A stretch of DNA of 64,000 bases from Actinoallomurus spadix (GTDB lineage Bacteria; Actinomycetota; Actinomycetes; Streptosporangiales; Streptosporangiaceae), in contig NZ_JAMXMX010000001.1 in NCBI RefSeq assembly GCF_024055725.1, positions 310,001 to 374,000 on the forward strand, given 5' to 3'. The notes beneath the pieces are model-generated. The model did no database searches. It worked only from the letters and a program-made list of their open reading frames with translations, and had not been told where the DNA came from. This document shows, one piece after another, positions 1 to 9,481 of the stretch (its first letter is position 1; each line of letters opens with the position of its first letter). Made by a program: the position numbers and the translations under genes.

Positions 1-125
1 CCGGATGCGGCGCCGCGATCCTCTCCCTCGGTATCCTCACCACCGGCCGCTGGGCCCGGCGGACCGCCGAGCGCACGGCCGAGCGCCTCATCCACGGCTC
101 GACCGAGACGGCGGATCCCGCGTGA
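1..125 (+). CDS. MFS-type transporter, C-terminal end (partial)
   Basis: Only the last ~40 codons are present, read in the frame that ends at the TGA at 123-125. They encode a small-residue hydrophobic stretch (AAILSLGILTTG) followed by a charged, Arg/Glu-rich tail. This is the usual end of a polytopic transporter: last membrane helix, then cytoplasmic tail. The MarR-type gene 118 bp downstream on the same strand fits an exporter-regulator pair. The family assignment is inference because no diagnostic motif lies inside the window. Confidence 0.5.
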   Translation, partial: GCGAAILSLGILTTGRWARRTAERTAERLIHGSTETADPA

Positions 126-156
126 GCCGGCCTCCCGTTCCGGAGGAGGGCGCATG

Positions 157-205
157 AACGAGCGGAGCGAGCGAGTGAGTGAGCGGCGATGAGCAGCGAA
201 TGAGC
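157..205. repeat. GAGC/GAGT low-complexity stretch upstream of the MarR gene
   Basis: A run of imperfect 4-bp units (gagc, gagt, gagy) separates the transporter end from the regulator start. Such short GAGY runs occur in intergenic DNA of GC-rich actinomycetes. No operator or clear stem is visible in it. Confidence 0.45.
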
Positions 206-243
206 GCGGCATCTCTGGCAGCTCTCCCGGCGAAGGAGAGCCC

Positions 244-714
244 ATGAACGACACGCCCGGGACGCCGCGCGACACGGCGGCACCGGCCACCGCCGACCCG
301 GACGCGGTCGCCCGCGTCTGGGCGGCGATGTCCTCGTTCGTTCTAGCGCAGGAGGACCGGCGCAAGGAGGTCGCCGAAACGCTCGGCATGAGCTTCTTCC
401 GCGCCAAGGCGCTGCGCCGGCTGCTGCCCGGCCCCCTCACGATGCGGGAGCTGACCGCCAGGCTCGTCACCGAGAAGCCGTACACCACCCTGGTCGTCGA
501 CGACCTGGAGCGGCGCGGGTTCGTCGAACGCAGCGTCCACCCGGACGACCGCCGCTCCAAGATCGTCACCTTGACCCCGGCCGGAGTCGCGGCGGCCGAA
601 GAGGCCGAACGCATCCTGGCCCGGCCGCCGCGCTCCCTCCTTGCCCTCGACCCCGGCGACCTGGCGGCCCTCGACCGGATCATGGCCGAGCTCCGCTCGC
701 CGCAGGACGGATGA
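244..714 (+). CDS. MarR family winged-helix transcriptional regulator
   Basis: 156 residues, usual for MarR proteins. The first ~30 residues are a Thr/Ala/Asp-rich extension. A helical dimerisation region follows, then a winged helix-turn-helix at about residues 55-125, with the recognition region around LTMRELTARL and the wing signature DDRRSKIVTLTPAG. Members bind palindromic operators as dimers and lose affinity on binding small phenolic or drug-like ligands; the ligand here is unknown. The ATG is preceded by a GAAGGAG ribosome site 5 bp upstream. It lies downstream of a transporter end and converges on the membrane protein at 732-1796, with 17 bp between stops, so either neighbour could be its target. 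Confidence 0.9.
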   Translation: MNDTPGTPRDTAAPATADPDAVARVWAAMSSFVLAQEDRRKEVAETLGMSFFRAKALRRLLPGPLTMRELTARLVTEKPYTTLVVDDLERRGFVERSVHPDDRRSKIVTLTPAGVAAAEEAERILARPPRSLLALDPGDLAALDRIMAELRSPQDG

Positions 715-731
715 CGGGGGTCCGGGGAGTG

Positions 732-1796
732 TCACCCCGTCGCGGGAGCGGGTTCTCTCCCGCGGCCTCCGGGGTGGCGGTGCCGCCAGGTCCAGAAGAC
801 CGCGCAGGACACGAGCGACCAGCCCGCGAGGACGAGGAACGGGAAGACATGCTGGTGGTGGCGGAAGTAGATCGCGGTGTGCTGGGCGTTGACCGAGGCG
901 CCCGGCGGTAGCCAGCGGCCGATGGTGCCGAGGGGCGAGGGCAGGAGGGCCCAGGAGACCGCGCCGCCCGAGGAGGGGTTGCCGAGCAGGACCATCAGGC
1001 TCCACGTGGGCAGCATCGCCCAGCGCCCGAACAGGGTCTTGAACATCGTGAACACCATGCCGCAGGTGAACATCGTGAACGACAGGATCGGCCAGGACTC
1101 GCCGAAGGGCAGGCGCAGCGCGCCCAGGAGCCAGTTCACGATCGCCACGATGACGAACCCGCCGAGCACCGAGTACGCCACCGTGAACGCGATCCGCTCG
1201 AGCGGCGCCAGCGCCGCCGCGTGCGCGCTGAGTTGGACGGCGCCGACGAACCCGAGGATCACCGCGGCGATCGAGACGTAGAACACGGCCAGGCCGCGCG
1301 GGTCACCGCGCTGCAGCGGCTTGATGTCCCGGACCGTGACCGAGACGCCCGTGGCACGGCCCACTCTCGGCGTGGTCTGCTCCAGAAGCTGCGCCACCGA
1401 GGCGCCCGACGCCCCGGCCACGTCGACGGTGACGATCCGGCCGGAGTCGCGGAAGTCGAGGATCGCGAACACCTTCTGGGCGTCCATCGCGTCGGCGGCC
1501 TCCGCCCGGCTCCGGTACGGGTAGATCTTCACAGAGGCGTTCAGCGCCTTCTCCAGCCCGCCGACGAACGCCTTGGCGCGTGCCGGCTGGTAGTTCCCCA
1601 CGATCGCCGCCGGGATGGAGTGCGGCGTGGGGTTCGCCATGGAGTAGGTGTAGGAGCCCGCGAACAGCCCGGCCGCGGCCGAGATGATCAGCACCAGCAC
1701 GGTCGCGGGCAGGAACGGCGACCGTTTGAACGCCGCCCAGCGCTCCGCGCGGGTGGGCGGCCTGCCGTGCGCGCCGTGGACCGGCGTCTCGGACAT
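732..1796 (-). CDS. DUF3533 / ABC-2-like integral membrane protein
   Basis: 354 residues. Topology is one N-terminal membrane helix (about 30-50), a ~130-residue extracytoplasmic domain (residues 55-165), then about five helices in the C-terminal half, ending in a basic tail. This layout, with FAGSYTYSMANPTPHSIPAAI directly after the first helix, matches the DUF3533/YhgE-Pip-like group related to ABC-2 permeases. No ATPase partner is adjacent. These proteins are linked to export or phage-receptor functions in other bacteria; no substrate can be read here. It converges on the MarR gene. Confidence 0.75.
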   Translation of the reverse strand: MSETPVHGAHGRPPTRAERWAAFKRSPFLPATVLVLIISAAAGLFAGSYTYSMANPTPHSIPAAIVGNYQPARAKAFVGGLEKALNASVKIYPYRSRAEAADAMDAQKVFAILDFRDSGRIVTVDVAGASGASVAQLLEQTTPRVGRATGVSVTVRDIKPLQRGDPRGLAVFYVSIAAVILGFVGAVQLSAHAAALAPLERIAFTVAYSVLGGFVIVAIVNWLLGALRLPFGESWPILSFTMFTCGMVFTMFKTLFGRWAMLPTWSLMVLLGNPSSGGAVSWALLPSPLGTIGRWLPPGASVNAQHTAIYFRHHQHVFPFLVLAGWSLVSCAVFWTWRHRHPGGRGREPAPATG

Positions 1797-1941
1797 GTCA
1801 CCACGCTAAGCGACGGCGTCCCGGCACGCGGCCCCGGGAGGGCCGGCGCCCGGGTGGGCGACGTCATGGTGATCACCGTCCGTCGTACGCTCGGCGGTCG
1901 GATCACCGCACGGTGCGGAGGCGCAGCGGAGAACCGCGGTC

Positions 1942-3366
1942 TCACTTCGCCGTGACGCAGAAGTACCACACGTTGATGTCCACCTCGGTCCAGGCGGCGT
2001 TGCATCGGGACGTGGAGGACACCCGGGTCAGGGCGATACCGCGGGTCATCACCTTGTACTCGGTGGCGGCGGCCCAGCAGGTGGCCTTGACCCAGGTGTC
2101 CTTGCGCTTGATGTAGTGAATGCAGTCTCCGGCCTTGGCGGACGATACGGAGCCGGAGAGGTTGAGCCTTTCGGTGGCCCAGACGGAGAAACCGCGGTCG
2201 CCGTGGTAGAGCAGGACCGCCACGACGGCGGCGATGCACAGGGCGACGATCCAGCCGCTCGAGTCGTTCGATTCCTCTGGTTCCTGGGGCGTGGTCTGCT
2301 GCTTCGGGGTGTCCGAGGTCTTCGCCGCCGGCTTCGCGGGCCCGGTGCTCTTCGGCGAGAGCTTCGCTGGTCTGGGTTCCTTCGCCGGTGGCTTGGACTT
2401 CTTCGCCGGTGGCTTCGCCGGTGGCTTCGCCGGCTTGGGCTTCTTCGCCGGGGAGTGGGCAGACGCGGGCACGGTCAGCCGTTTCGTCTTCGCGGTCTTC
2501 CCCGGGTTCGTGTTCTTCCCGGACGTTCCGCTCTTGCCGGCGGCCTTCGAGCGGTCGAGCAGACGGAACGCGTCGGCGACGGACGGGCGCCTGTCCGGCG
2601 CCTTCCTCATCAGCGCCATGATGAGGGGTTCCAGCCGCCCGGCGCGTTCGGGTGCCGGCGGATCCTCCGCGATGATCGCGGACAGGGTCTCGTCCGTGGT
2701 GTCGCGGTGGAACGGGGGGACGCGTTCGAGCGCGTAGTAGAGGGTCGCGCCCAGGGAGAACAGGTCGCTCGGTCCCTGCCCGTCGAGGCCGCGGGCGCGC
2801 TCCGGGGCGAGGTAGTTCATCGTGCCGATGAAGGTCCCGGGTGCGGTGAGCGACCGGTCGTCGCGCGCGACGGCGATGCCGAAGTCGGTGAGCAGGATGG
2901 AGCCGTTGTCGGCCATCATGACGTTGGCGGGCTTGACGTCGCGGTGGATGATCCCGGCCTCGTGCGCCGCGCCGAGCGCCTTCAGGAGTGCTTTGGCCAG
3001 CCGTGCCGTCTCGTTCACGGAGAGCGGTCCGTACCGCTTGACGTGGTCCTCCAGCGAGTGGCCCGCGACGAACTGCATGACGATCCAGGGGACGTCTCCG
3101 TCGATCACGACATCGTGGACGGTGACGATGTGCGGGTGGTCGCGGAGCCTCGCCGCGTTGCGGGCCTCGCGTTCGGCGCGCTCAAGGAACTGGGCGCGCA
3201 TGGCGGGCGGCAGCGCCGGGTGCAGCAGCACCTCCTTGACGGCGACCGTGACCCGCAGCAGTTGGTCCCACGCTCGCCAGACCCGTCCGAACCCGCCCGC
3301 CGCCAGCACCTCGTCGAGCCGGTAGCGACCGCCGATGGCCTGCCCCGGCTGCGCCTCCCGAACCAT
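1942..3366 (-). CDS. Serine/threonine protein kinase, membrane anchored
   Basis: 474 residues from the ATG at 3366, which has a GGGGAG ribosome site; an in-frame codon at 3435 lacks one. The Hanks-type kinase domain covers about residues 13-275: glycine loop LAAGGFGRVW, ATP lysine in VAVKEV (K44), catalytic loop HRDVKPANVM and DFGIA magnesium loop. A ~110-residue Lys/Pro/Ala-rich linker follows (repeats of PAKPP, AKKPKP), then a single membrane helix (WIVALCIAAVVAVLLY) and a ~80-residue extracellular domain with several cysteines. No PASTA repeats are present, so it is not PknB-like in its sensor. The lysine-rich linker probably interacts with the inner membrane or cell-wall polymers (inference). 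Confidence 0.95.
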   Translation of the reverse strand: MVREAQPGQAIGGRYRLDEVLAAGGFGRVWRAWDQLLRVTVAVKEVLLHPALPPAMRAQFLERAEREARNAARLRDHPHIVTVHDVVIDGDVPWIVMQFVAGHSLEDHVKRYGPLSVNETARLAKALLKALGAAHEAGIIHRDVKPANVMMADNGSILLTDFGIAVARDDRSLTAPGTFIGTMNYLAPERARGLDGQGPSDLFSLGATLYYALERVPPFHRDTTDETLSAIIAEDPPAPERAGRLEPLIMALMRKAPDRRPSVADAFRLLDRSKAAGKSGTSGKNTNPGKTAKTKRLTVPASAHSPAKKPKPAKPPAKPPAKKSKPPAKEPRPAKLSPKSTGPAKPAAKTSDTPKQQTTPQEPEESNDSSGWIVALCIAAVVAVLLYHGDRGFSVWATERLNLSGSVSSAKAGDCIHYIKRKDTWVKATCWAAATEYKVMTRGIALTRVSSTSRCNAAWTEVDINVWYFCVTAK

Positions 3367-3552
3367 CGATCTCCCCACTGGTCGCCCGCCGCGGCGATAA
3401 GGAAAAGCCGAGCCGAGGGTCAATCGTAAAGACATCCGTGTTCATCTGACAGTGGGTACGGCGTTCCGGCCGGGGCGCGGGGTCGTACGCCGCCGGACGA
3501 GACGAGCGGGCCGCGCGGTCACCGGCGAGCGGCTCCGGTGGCGCGATGGGAG

Positions 3553-5235
3553 CTACGACCGGCGGCGCGACGGCAGGACGACGACGGCGTCGCCGACGGG
3601 ACGCTGGCCGGTGGCGTCCGACGGCGAGTTGATCATCTGGCCGCCGACGACCATCGTCGTCGAGCCGCCGCCGTCGAGGTTCATCGCCTGGACAGCGCCG
3701 AGGCTCTTCATCACCTGCCCGGCCTCGGCGATGGACAGGCCCTGGCTGAGGGACGCCTGCCGGCCGTCCGCCTCGACGAGCAGCAGCCGCCCGTTCCCAT
3801 CCGTGCCGATCATGGTGCGGGGATTACGGCGCAGGACCCAGCCGTAGTAGAAGGACGGGTCGCCCGGGTGGACCAGCCCGTCGGCCTGCGGGGCGATGGC
3901 GACGCGGCCGCCGGTGACCAGCCGCGGGCCGCCGTTGACGACCGAGTCGTCCGGCCCGAAGCCGACCGGCCGCCCGCCGGGGCCCGTGACCTTCGTACGG
4001 AGGCGCAGCCGGTGCCCGGCGACCGCGTGCTCGCCGAGCCAGGACGCCTCGGTCCCGATCGCCTCGATCACCCGGCCCCCGGCGGGCACCGACGTGGTGG
4101 TGCGCGGCCCGGTGGACACGACCGTGCCGTGGGCGTCCAGCACGGCCTCGGTGCCGGGCCCGGTCGGCAGCGGCCCGCCGAACTCCGGCGTGAACACCGC
4201 CAGCTCGTTCGGGTCCGTGCAGGTGACGTCGTGCCGGGGGAGGGACGTCGGGCTGTCCTCCGCGTCGCCGCCGCAGTCACGGATCACTCCGGGGGTGCGG
4301 TTGAGTCCTTCGACCCGGTGCGTGCGGCCGTGTTCGTCGACCAGTTCGATGCTCGTCCACAGCTTCTTCAGCTCGACCCGGCGGCCGCCGTCCCGCAGGA
4401 TCGCCGCCACCCGGCCGTTGGTCGCGTCGTGCAGCAGCCTGCCGTGCTCCACGACGATGCCGGCCGAGTCGCCGGGCACCCCGTCGCTCGGGGAGATGAC
4501 GAAGAACCCGCCGTTCACGGCGGCGAGGGCGCCGGTGTCCTGGGCGATCTGGGCGGTCGTCCGGCGGCCGGCGAGGGTGGCGTCGTGGGACTCGGCGACG
4601 GTGCCGCGGAACCGGTGGACGTCGATGGTGAGGGCGCGGACGACCCAGGGCCCGGTGGTCGAGTCGCCGTCGAAGCCGGTGTAGACCACCGACGGCTTGA
4701 AACGCGCGGCCTTCAGCTGTCCGGCGGCGGCGTTCGCGGCGACCTGGGTGGCGTACCGCCCGACCCGCACCCGGTAGCCGATCACGCCCGCCCTGACGTC
4801 GGAGAACGCCGGGGTGGACACCGGCTGCGCCTGGCCGGTCCAGCCGGCCGCCGTGAGCTGGGCGACTACCGCGTCGGCCGCCGCGTGCGTCCCGAGGACC
4901 GCGGTGACGGCGTCCGGGTCGGGTGACGGCGGGATGTCGGAGGAGGTGGGGATGCCGACCTCGATGGTCCAGTAGTCGTCGGGCGACACCCGGCCACGCG
5001 TGATGGTCGTGAGGGCGACGCCCGGGGCCACGTCCCGGGTGGTGCGGGTCTCGGCCAGGCCGCCGGGGCCGAGCGGCAGTGAACCCGGCCTCGCCGCGCC
5101 GCCGGCGGGACGGCCGGCCTCGGCGGCTCCGGGTGCCGCGCCGGGGGTGGCCGCGCGCGCCGCCGTCCCGGTCGCCGCCAGCAGCGTGAGGGCCGCGGCG
5201 CCCGCGGCCCATCCCCGTCGAACTCCGTGCCTCAC
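3553..5235 (-). CDS. Secreted phosphodiester glycosidase (NAGPA domain) with SPOR-like domain
   Basis: 560 residues starting at a GTG with a GAGGAGG ribosome site. A signal peptide (WAAGAAALTLLAATGTAARA) is followed by a low-complexity stretch. A SPOR-like peptidoglycan-binding region occupies about residues 105-165. The C-terminal half carries the NAGPA/phosphodiester glycosidase fold of PF09992, with conserved AVNGGFF and MNLDGGGSTTMVV. Family members hydrolyse GlcNAc-1-phosphodiesters or related glycan linkages. With SPOR-like targeting, a role in cell-wall polysaccharide trimming outside the membrane is likely, but the substrate is not shown. Confidence 0.88.
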   Translation of the reverse strand: MRHGVRRGWAAGAAALTLLAATGTAARAATPGAAPGAAEAGRPAGGAARPGSLPLGPGGLAETRTTRDVAPGVALTTITRGRVSPDDYWTIEVGIPTSSDIPPSPDPDAVTAVLGTHAAADAVVAQLTAAGWTGQAQPVSTPAFSDVRAGVIGYRVRVGRYATQVAANAAAGQLKAARFKPSVVYTGFDGDSTTGPWVVRALTIDVHRFRGTVAESHDATLAGRRTTAQIAQDTGALAAVNGGFFVISPSDGVPGDSAGIVVEHGRLLHDATNGRVAAILRDGGRRVELKKLWTSIELVDEHGRTHRVEGLNRTPGVIRDCGGDAEDSPTSLPRHDVTCTDPNELAVFTPEFGGPLPTGPGTEAVLDAHGTVVSTGPRTTTSVPAGGRVIEAIGTEASWLGEHAVAGHRLRLRTKVTGPGGRPVGFGPDDSVVNGGPRLVTGGRVAIAPQADGLVHPGDPSFYYGWVLRRNPRTMIGTDGNGRLLLVEADGRQASLSQGLSIAEAGQVMKSLGAVQAMNLDGGGSTTMVVGGQMINSPSDATGQRPVGDAVVVLPSRRRS

Positions 5236-5836
5236 GACGCCTCCTCGCTCCCGTCCGATCTTGGTCAGATGATCACCTGACCTTGATCGAGTGCGTTGGC
5301 ATTCTACGGACTCCTGAAGCGCTCCAAAAGGGCTGGAAAGTGGCCGAACGCCGAACTCGGCGGTACGTCAGGGGACGGCCCCGTACGCGTGTCGTCGCCG
5401 GAGTCTTGCAGCCGCTCCTTCGGAGTGCCGGAGTACGCGCCCCAATACGTCGTGCCACTCGGGATGTAGATGGCGTCGACGTCCTTACGCTGACCCGGCA
5501 TCCGGGGCGGGGCGCGGCCACTGTCCCGGCCGCTGTTCCGGCCACGGTCCCGGGTGCCGGAAGGGGGGGCCTGAGAATGGGGTGGTCAAGGCCGGGGGCA
5601 CGAAGAACGAGTCCGGGGCCGCCTGCCTTCGCGGCTCTTTCGGCTCCGGCAAGAGCCACTTCTTCACCGTCCTGCGGCGCTTTGTAGCCTCTTGGCCGGT
5701 TCATCGGAAGCCCGATGCGCGGGGCGACGGACTCGTCGGCTCCCCGGTCCGGCGGCCGCCCATATGCTGGACAGTCGGATCGAACGGGCCCATTCCGCCC
5801 ACGTCGGTAGGCGACCACCCATCGGACGAAGGAAGT
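5236..5836. other. Intergenic region between divergent genes, mostly non-coding
   Basis: About 600 bp separate the divergent glycosidase and dehydrogenase genes. It should contain both promoters, but no convincing -35/-10 pair stands out. The + strand holds the Walker A fragment described at 5582-5700. The - strand has two open stretches (5304-5501 and 5485-5667) whose translations match no family I recognise and lack ribosome sites. Confidence 0.5.
5582..5700 (+). pseudogene. Possible remnant of a BREX PglY/BrxC-like ATPase (Walker A segment only)
   Basis: One open stretch encodes GSFGSGKSHFFTVLRRF, a textbook P-loop. The flanking residues, ending LRG before the loop and FFTVL after it, resemble the N-terminal ATPase segment of PglY/BrxC-type (DUF6079) proteins, which usually read RGSFGSGKSHFMAVL. 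Nothing before or after looks like the rest of that >1,000-residue protein. The frame runs on into the dehydrogenase gene by chance. I read it as a short decayed fragment; a chance P-loop is the alternative. Confidence 0.4.
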
Positions 5837-8647
5837 ATGAGCGTCACCCGCACCCAAGGAACGCCGAGGCTGCCCGCGCCGGATCCCGCCGTCCTGGCGG
5901 CGGTCGAGGCCGCGGTCCCGGGGATCACCCGCTCCCGCGCGAGCGACCGGCTCGGCCAGGCCCATGACGCGTCGCACTACCTGCTGACCCCGCAGGCGGT
6001 CCTCGTGCCCCGCAGCGCGGAGCAGGTCGGCGCGCTGATGCGCGCCGGTCTGCCGCTGACCTTCCGGTCCGGCGGCACCAGCCTGAGCGGGCAGGCGGTC
6101 ACCGACCACCTGCTCGTGGACACCCGGCGGCACTTCCGCGGCATCGAGGTACTCGACGGCGGCGCCCGTGTCCGGGTGCAGCCGGGCGCCGTGCTGCGGC
6201 AGGTCAACGCCCGGCTCGCCGCGTACGGGCGCAGGCTCGGGCCCGACCCGGCCAGCGAGGCGGCCTGCACGATCGGCGGGGTCGTCGCCAACAACTCCAG
6301 CGGCATGACCTGCGGAACCCACGCCAACACGTACGAGACCCTCGAGTCGATGGTCCTCGTGCTGCCCAGCGGGACCGTCCTCGACACCGGCGCGCCGGAC
6401 GCCGACGCCCGCCTGCGCGCCCTCGAACCCGACCTGGCGGCGGGCCTGGAACGCCTGCGGGATCGGGTCCGCGGCAACCCCGAGTCGGCCCGCCGGATCA
6501 AGGCCCAGTTCGCCCTGAAGAACACCATGGGCTATGGGCTGAACAGCCTTCTCGACCACGACACGCCCGCGCAGATCCTCGCCCACCTCGTCGTCGGCAG
6601 CGAGGGCACGCTCGCCTTCGTCGCCGAGGCGGTTCTGCGGACGGTGCCGGCGCACCGGCTCGCGGCGACGGGCCTGCTCGTCTTCCCCGCGCTGCGGACG
6701 GCGATGGCCGCCGTGCCCGAGATCGTCGCGGCGGGCCCGGCGGCCGTGGAACTGCTCGACGCCGAGTCCCTGCTCGTCGCCCAGGAGGACCCGAAGGCCG
6801 AGGACGTCCTGCGCACGCTCACCGTGGAGGACCACGCGGCGCTGCTGGTGGAGTGGCAGGAGTCGGATCCCGAGGTCCTCGCCGACCGCGAGCGCGCGGC
6901 GGCGCGGCTGTTCGGCGCCTTCGACCTGGCCGCTCCGGCACGGCTCAGCGGGGACGCCAAGGGCCGCGCGGCGCTGTGGCACATCCGTAAGGGCCTGTAC
7001 GCCTCCGTCGCCGGCGCCCGCCCCAGCGGCACGACGGCGCTGCTGGAGGACGTCGCCGTCCCCGTGCCCGCGCTGGCCGACCTGTGCGACGACCTCGCGG
7101 AGCTGTTCGCCAGGTACCGGTACGAACGCAGCGTCGTCTTCGGGCACGCCAAGGACGGCAACCTGCACTTCACGCTCAACGAGCACTTCGGCACCGACCT
7201 GCGGCGGTACGCCGACTTCACCGAGGACATGGTCGACGCCGTCCTCGGCCGGGGCGGCACGCTCAAGGCCGAGCACGGCACCGGCCGCGTCATGGCCCCC
7301 TTCGTACGACGCCAGTACGGCGACGAGCTGTACGCGGTGATGCGGGAGGTCAAGCGACTGTGCGACCCGGGTGACACGCTGAACCCCGGGGTCGTGCTGA
7401 CCGACGACCCGCGGGCGCACCTGCGGGACCTCAAGTCCGCCGTCACCGTCGAACCCGAGGTCGACCGGTGCGTCGAGTGCGGCTACTGCGAACCCGTCTG
7501 CCCCAGTCGCGACCTCACCACGACGCCGCGCCAGCGCATCGTGCTGCGCCGTGAGCTGGCCGCCGCCCGCGCCGCGGGCGACCACGAGCTGGCCCGGCGG
7601 CTGGAGGCGGAGTACGCGTACGACGCCGTCGAGACGTGCGCCGTCGACGGCATGTGCGCCACCGCCTGCCCCGTGCTCATCAACACCGGGGACCTCACCA
7701 AACGCCTGCGCGCGCAGGACCACGGCCGCGTCGCCCAGGCCGGTTGGAAGACCGCCGCCGGCCACTGGGGCGCGGTGACCCGCGCCATGGACACGGCGCT
7801 CGACATCGCGGCCGCCGCCCCGCCCGGACTCGTCGAGGCGGCGGGCCGGGCGGCCCGCAGGATCGGCGCCCCGGACACCGTCCCGGAGTGGAGCCGCGAC
7901 CTGCCGCGCGGCGGCGAGCCCCGGCGGCCCGCGCCGCTGCCGGACGCCGACGCCGTCTACGTGCCGTCCTGCCTGAACACCATGTTCGCCCCCGCCGAGG
8001 GCGGCCCGGGTGTCATGACCGCGCTGCGGCGCCTCACCGAACGGGCGGGCCTGCGCCTGCACGTCCCCGGGGACATCGCGAACCTGTGCTGCGGCACCCC
8101 GTGGTCGTCCAAGGGGTTCACCCAGGGGTACGAGGTCATGCGCGGCAAGGTGCGCACGGCCCTGCTGGCCGCCACCGACGGCGGCCGGATCCCGGTGATC
8201 AGCGACGCCGCGTCCTGCACGGAGGGATTCCGGCGGCTCGCCGCCACCGCCGGACCGGCCGTCGAGGTGCTGGACGCGGTCAGTTTCGTCGCCGAGCACG
8301 TCCTGCCCCGCCTGCCCGCCGCCCGCCGCCTGCCCTCACTGGCCCTGCACCCGACCTGCTCCTCGACGCGGCTCGGCCTGGACCGCGACATCGCCCGCAT
8401 CGCCGAGGCGGTCGCCGACGAGGTCGTCGTCCCGGAGGGCTGGCAGTGCTGCGCCTTCGCCGGTGACCGCGGCATGCTCCACCCGGAGCTGACCGCCTCG
8501 GCGACCCGCGCGGAGGCGGAGTCGGTGGCCCGCGGTGACTTCGCGGCCCACGCCTCGGTCAACCGGACCTGCGAGATCGGCCTGTCCCGCGCGACCGGCG
8601 AGACCTACCACCACCTGCTGGAGGTCCTCGACCAGGTCACCACCTGA
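5837..8647 (+). CDS. FAD-linked oxidase fused to Fe-S/CCG domains (D-lactate or glycolate dehydrogenase type)
   Basis: 936 residues from the ATG at 5837, preceded by GAAGGA; upstream in-frame codons belong to intergenic DNA. The order is: FAD-binding PCMH domain (~40-220, with FRSGGTSLSGQA), FAD-oxidase C-terminal cap (~270-520, with FGHAKDGNLHFTL), 4Fe-4S ferredoxin region (CVECGYCEPVCPSRD near 545-560 and CAVDGMCATACP near 600), then heterodisulfide-reductase-like CCG segments (NLCCGTPWSSKG, GWQCCAFAGDRG). This is the one-polypeptide form of the GlcD/GlcF or Dld-II arrangement. It oxidises a 2-hydroxy acid, probably D-lactate, passing electrons to the quinone pool. It overlaps the convergent esterase gene by 11 bp. 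Confidence 0.92.
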   Translation: MSVTRTQGTPRLPAPDPAVLAAVEAAVPGITRSRASDRLGQAHDASHYLLTPQAVLVPRSAEQVGALMRAGLPLTFRSGGTSLSGQAVTDHLLVDTRRHFRGIEVLDGGARVRVQPGAVLRQVNARLAAYGRRLGPDPASEAACTIGGVVANNSSGMTCGTHANTYETLESMVLVLPSGTVLDTGAPDADARLRALEPDLAAGLERLRDRVRGNPESARRIKAQFALKNTMGYGLNSLLDHDTPAQILAHLVVGSEGTLAFVAEAVLRTVPAHRLAATGLLVFPALRTAMAAVPEIVAAGPAAVELLDAESLLVAQEDPKAEDVLRTLTVEDHAALLVEWQESDPEVLADRERAAARLFGAFDLAAPARLSGDAKGRAALWHIRKGLYASVAGARPSGTTALLEDVAVPVPALADLCDDLAELFARYRYERSVVFGHAKDGNLHFTLNEHFGTDLRRYADFTEDMVDAVLGRGGTLKAEHGTGRVMAPFVRRQYGDELYAVMREVKRLCDPGDTLNPGVVLTDDPRAHLRDLKSAVTVEPEVDRCVECGYCEPVCPSRDLTTTPRQRIVLRRELAAARAAGDHELARRLEAEYAYDAVETCAVDGMCATACPVLINTGDLTKRLRAQDHGRVAQAGWKTAAGHWGAVTRAMDTALDIAAAAPPGLVEAAGRAARRIGAPDTVPEWSRDLPRGGEPRRPAPLPDADAVYVPSCLNTMFAPAEGGPGVMTALRRLTERAGLRLHVPGDIANLCCGTPWSSKGFTQGYEVMRGKVRTALLAATDGGRIPVISDAASCTEGFRRLAATAGPAVEVLDAVSFVAEHVLPRLPAARRLPSLALHPTCSSTRLGLDRDIARIAEAVADEVVVPEGWQCCAFAGDRGMLHPELTASATRAEAESVARGDFAAHASVNRTCEIGLSRATGETYHHLLEVLDQVTT

Positions 8648-9404
8648 CCGGGCCATCGTCGGACTCAGGGCCACGGCCGGACTCAGGGGCGCCGCCGGAG
8701 AGCATCCAGGACACCGCGCGGTCGACGACCGGCCCGGGGACCTCGTGGCCGCCGTCGAACTCCTCGTACGTGACCTGGTACCCCCGGGCCTGAAGCCCGG
8801 GGACCAGCCGCCGGCTGCAGGCGTCGATCCGCAGGACCCCGTCGCCCGTCCCGTGCGAGACGAACACGCGCGGGGTCCCGTGCGTGACCAGCGGCGTCGC
8901 GAACCCGGGGGAGAAGGCGACCACGGCGTCGAACAGGTCACCGTTGGTCAGCCCGATCGACAGGGCGTACGAGGCGCCGTCGGAGAAGCCGCCGGCGATC
9001 GCGCGGTCGACCGGGTAGAGGTCGAAGATCTCCTCCAGCACCCGGTCGATCCGCAGCACGTCCGCGCCGAAGCCGTCGACGATGAGGTCCCAGGTGCCCG
9101 CGGCCGACTTGGGCGCCACGAGCAGGAGCCGGTGCTCGTCGGCGGCGGGCAGCATCAGGTCCAGGCCCTGGCGCGCGGACCCGCCGGCGCCGTGCAGAAG
9201 GAGAACGAGCGGGTACGGTCGCCCGTCCGCGGGCGGTGGGACGTACGCCATGGCGAGGAGCTCCCCCGAGGGCCCGTCGAACCGCAGCAGTCCGGTGCGG
9301 TCCGATGTCGTCACCGGATCGCAGAGACGGACCGCCAGGCGTCCGTGGTGGAAGCCCTCCTCCGGCTGCGGATGGGGCTCGGCGGGCTCGGCGGTGAAGG
9401 ACAT
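8637..9404 (-). CDS. Alpha/beta hydrolase, PHB-depolymerase/esterase-like
   Basis: 255 residues from the ATG at 9404, which has a GAGGTG ribosome site; a longer reading from 9500 adds an unconserved leader. Visible motifs are the oxyanion LLLHGAGG, the nucleophile elbow GGFSDGA and the C-terminal histidine region DGGHEVP, with Asp in SHGTGDGVL. The layout matches the serine esterases related to polyhydroxybutyrate depolymerases and feruloyl esterases. No signal peptide is visible, so it probably acts in the cytoplasm. It is convergent with the dehydrogenase gene and divergent from the FAD oxidoreductase gene. Confidence 0.82.
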   Translation of the reverse strand: MSFTAEPAEPHPQPEEGFHHGRLAVRLCDPVTTSDRTGLLRFDGPSGELLAMAYVPPPADGRPYPLVLLLHGAGGSARQGLDLMLPAADEHRLLLVAPKSAAGTWDLIVDGFGADVLRIDRVLEEIFDLYPVDRAIAGGFSDGASYALSIGLTNGDLFDAVVAFSPGFATPLVTHGTPRVFVSHGTGDGVLRIDACSRRLVPGLQARGYQVTYEEFDGGHEVPGPVVDRAVSWMLSGGAPESGRGPESDDGPVRW

Positions 9405-9481
9405 CTCGATCACCTCAGGTCGGCGTCGGTAACCGATGGTGACGGTCCGGGAATACCACAGGTGACGCTGAGCGTTGTAAA

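Noticed and set aside
5273-8299. A 1,008-codon open frame on the - strand over the FAD/Fe-S dehydrogenase gene
   Set aside because: Its translation is Arg/Gly/Ala-rich with no motifs, and the opposite strand encodes a full three-part dehydrogenase with all cysteine motifs.
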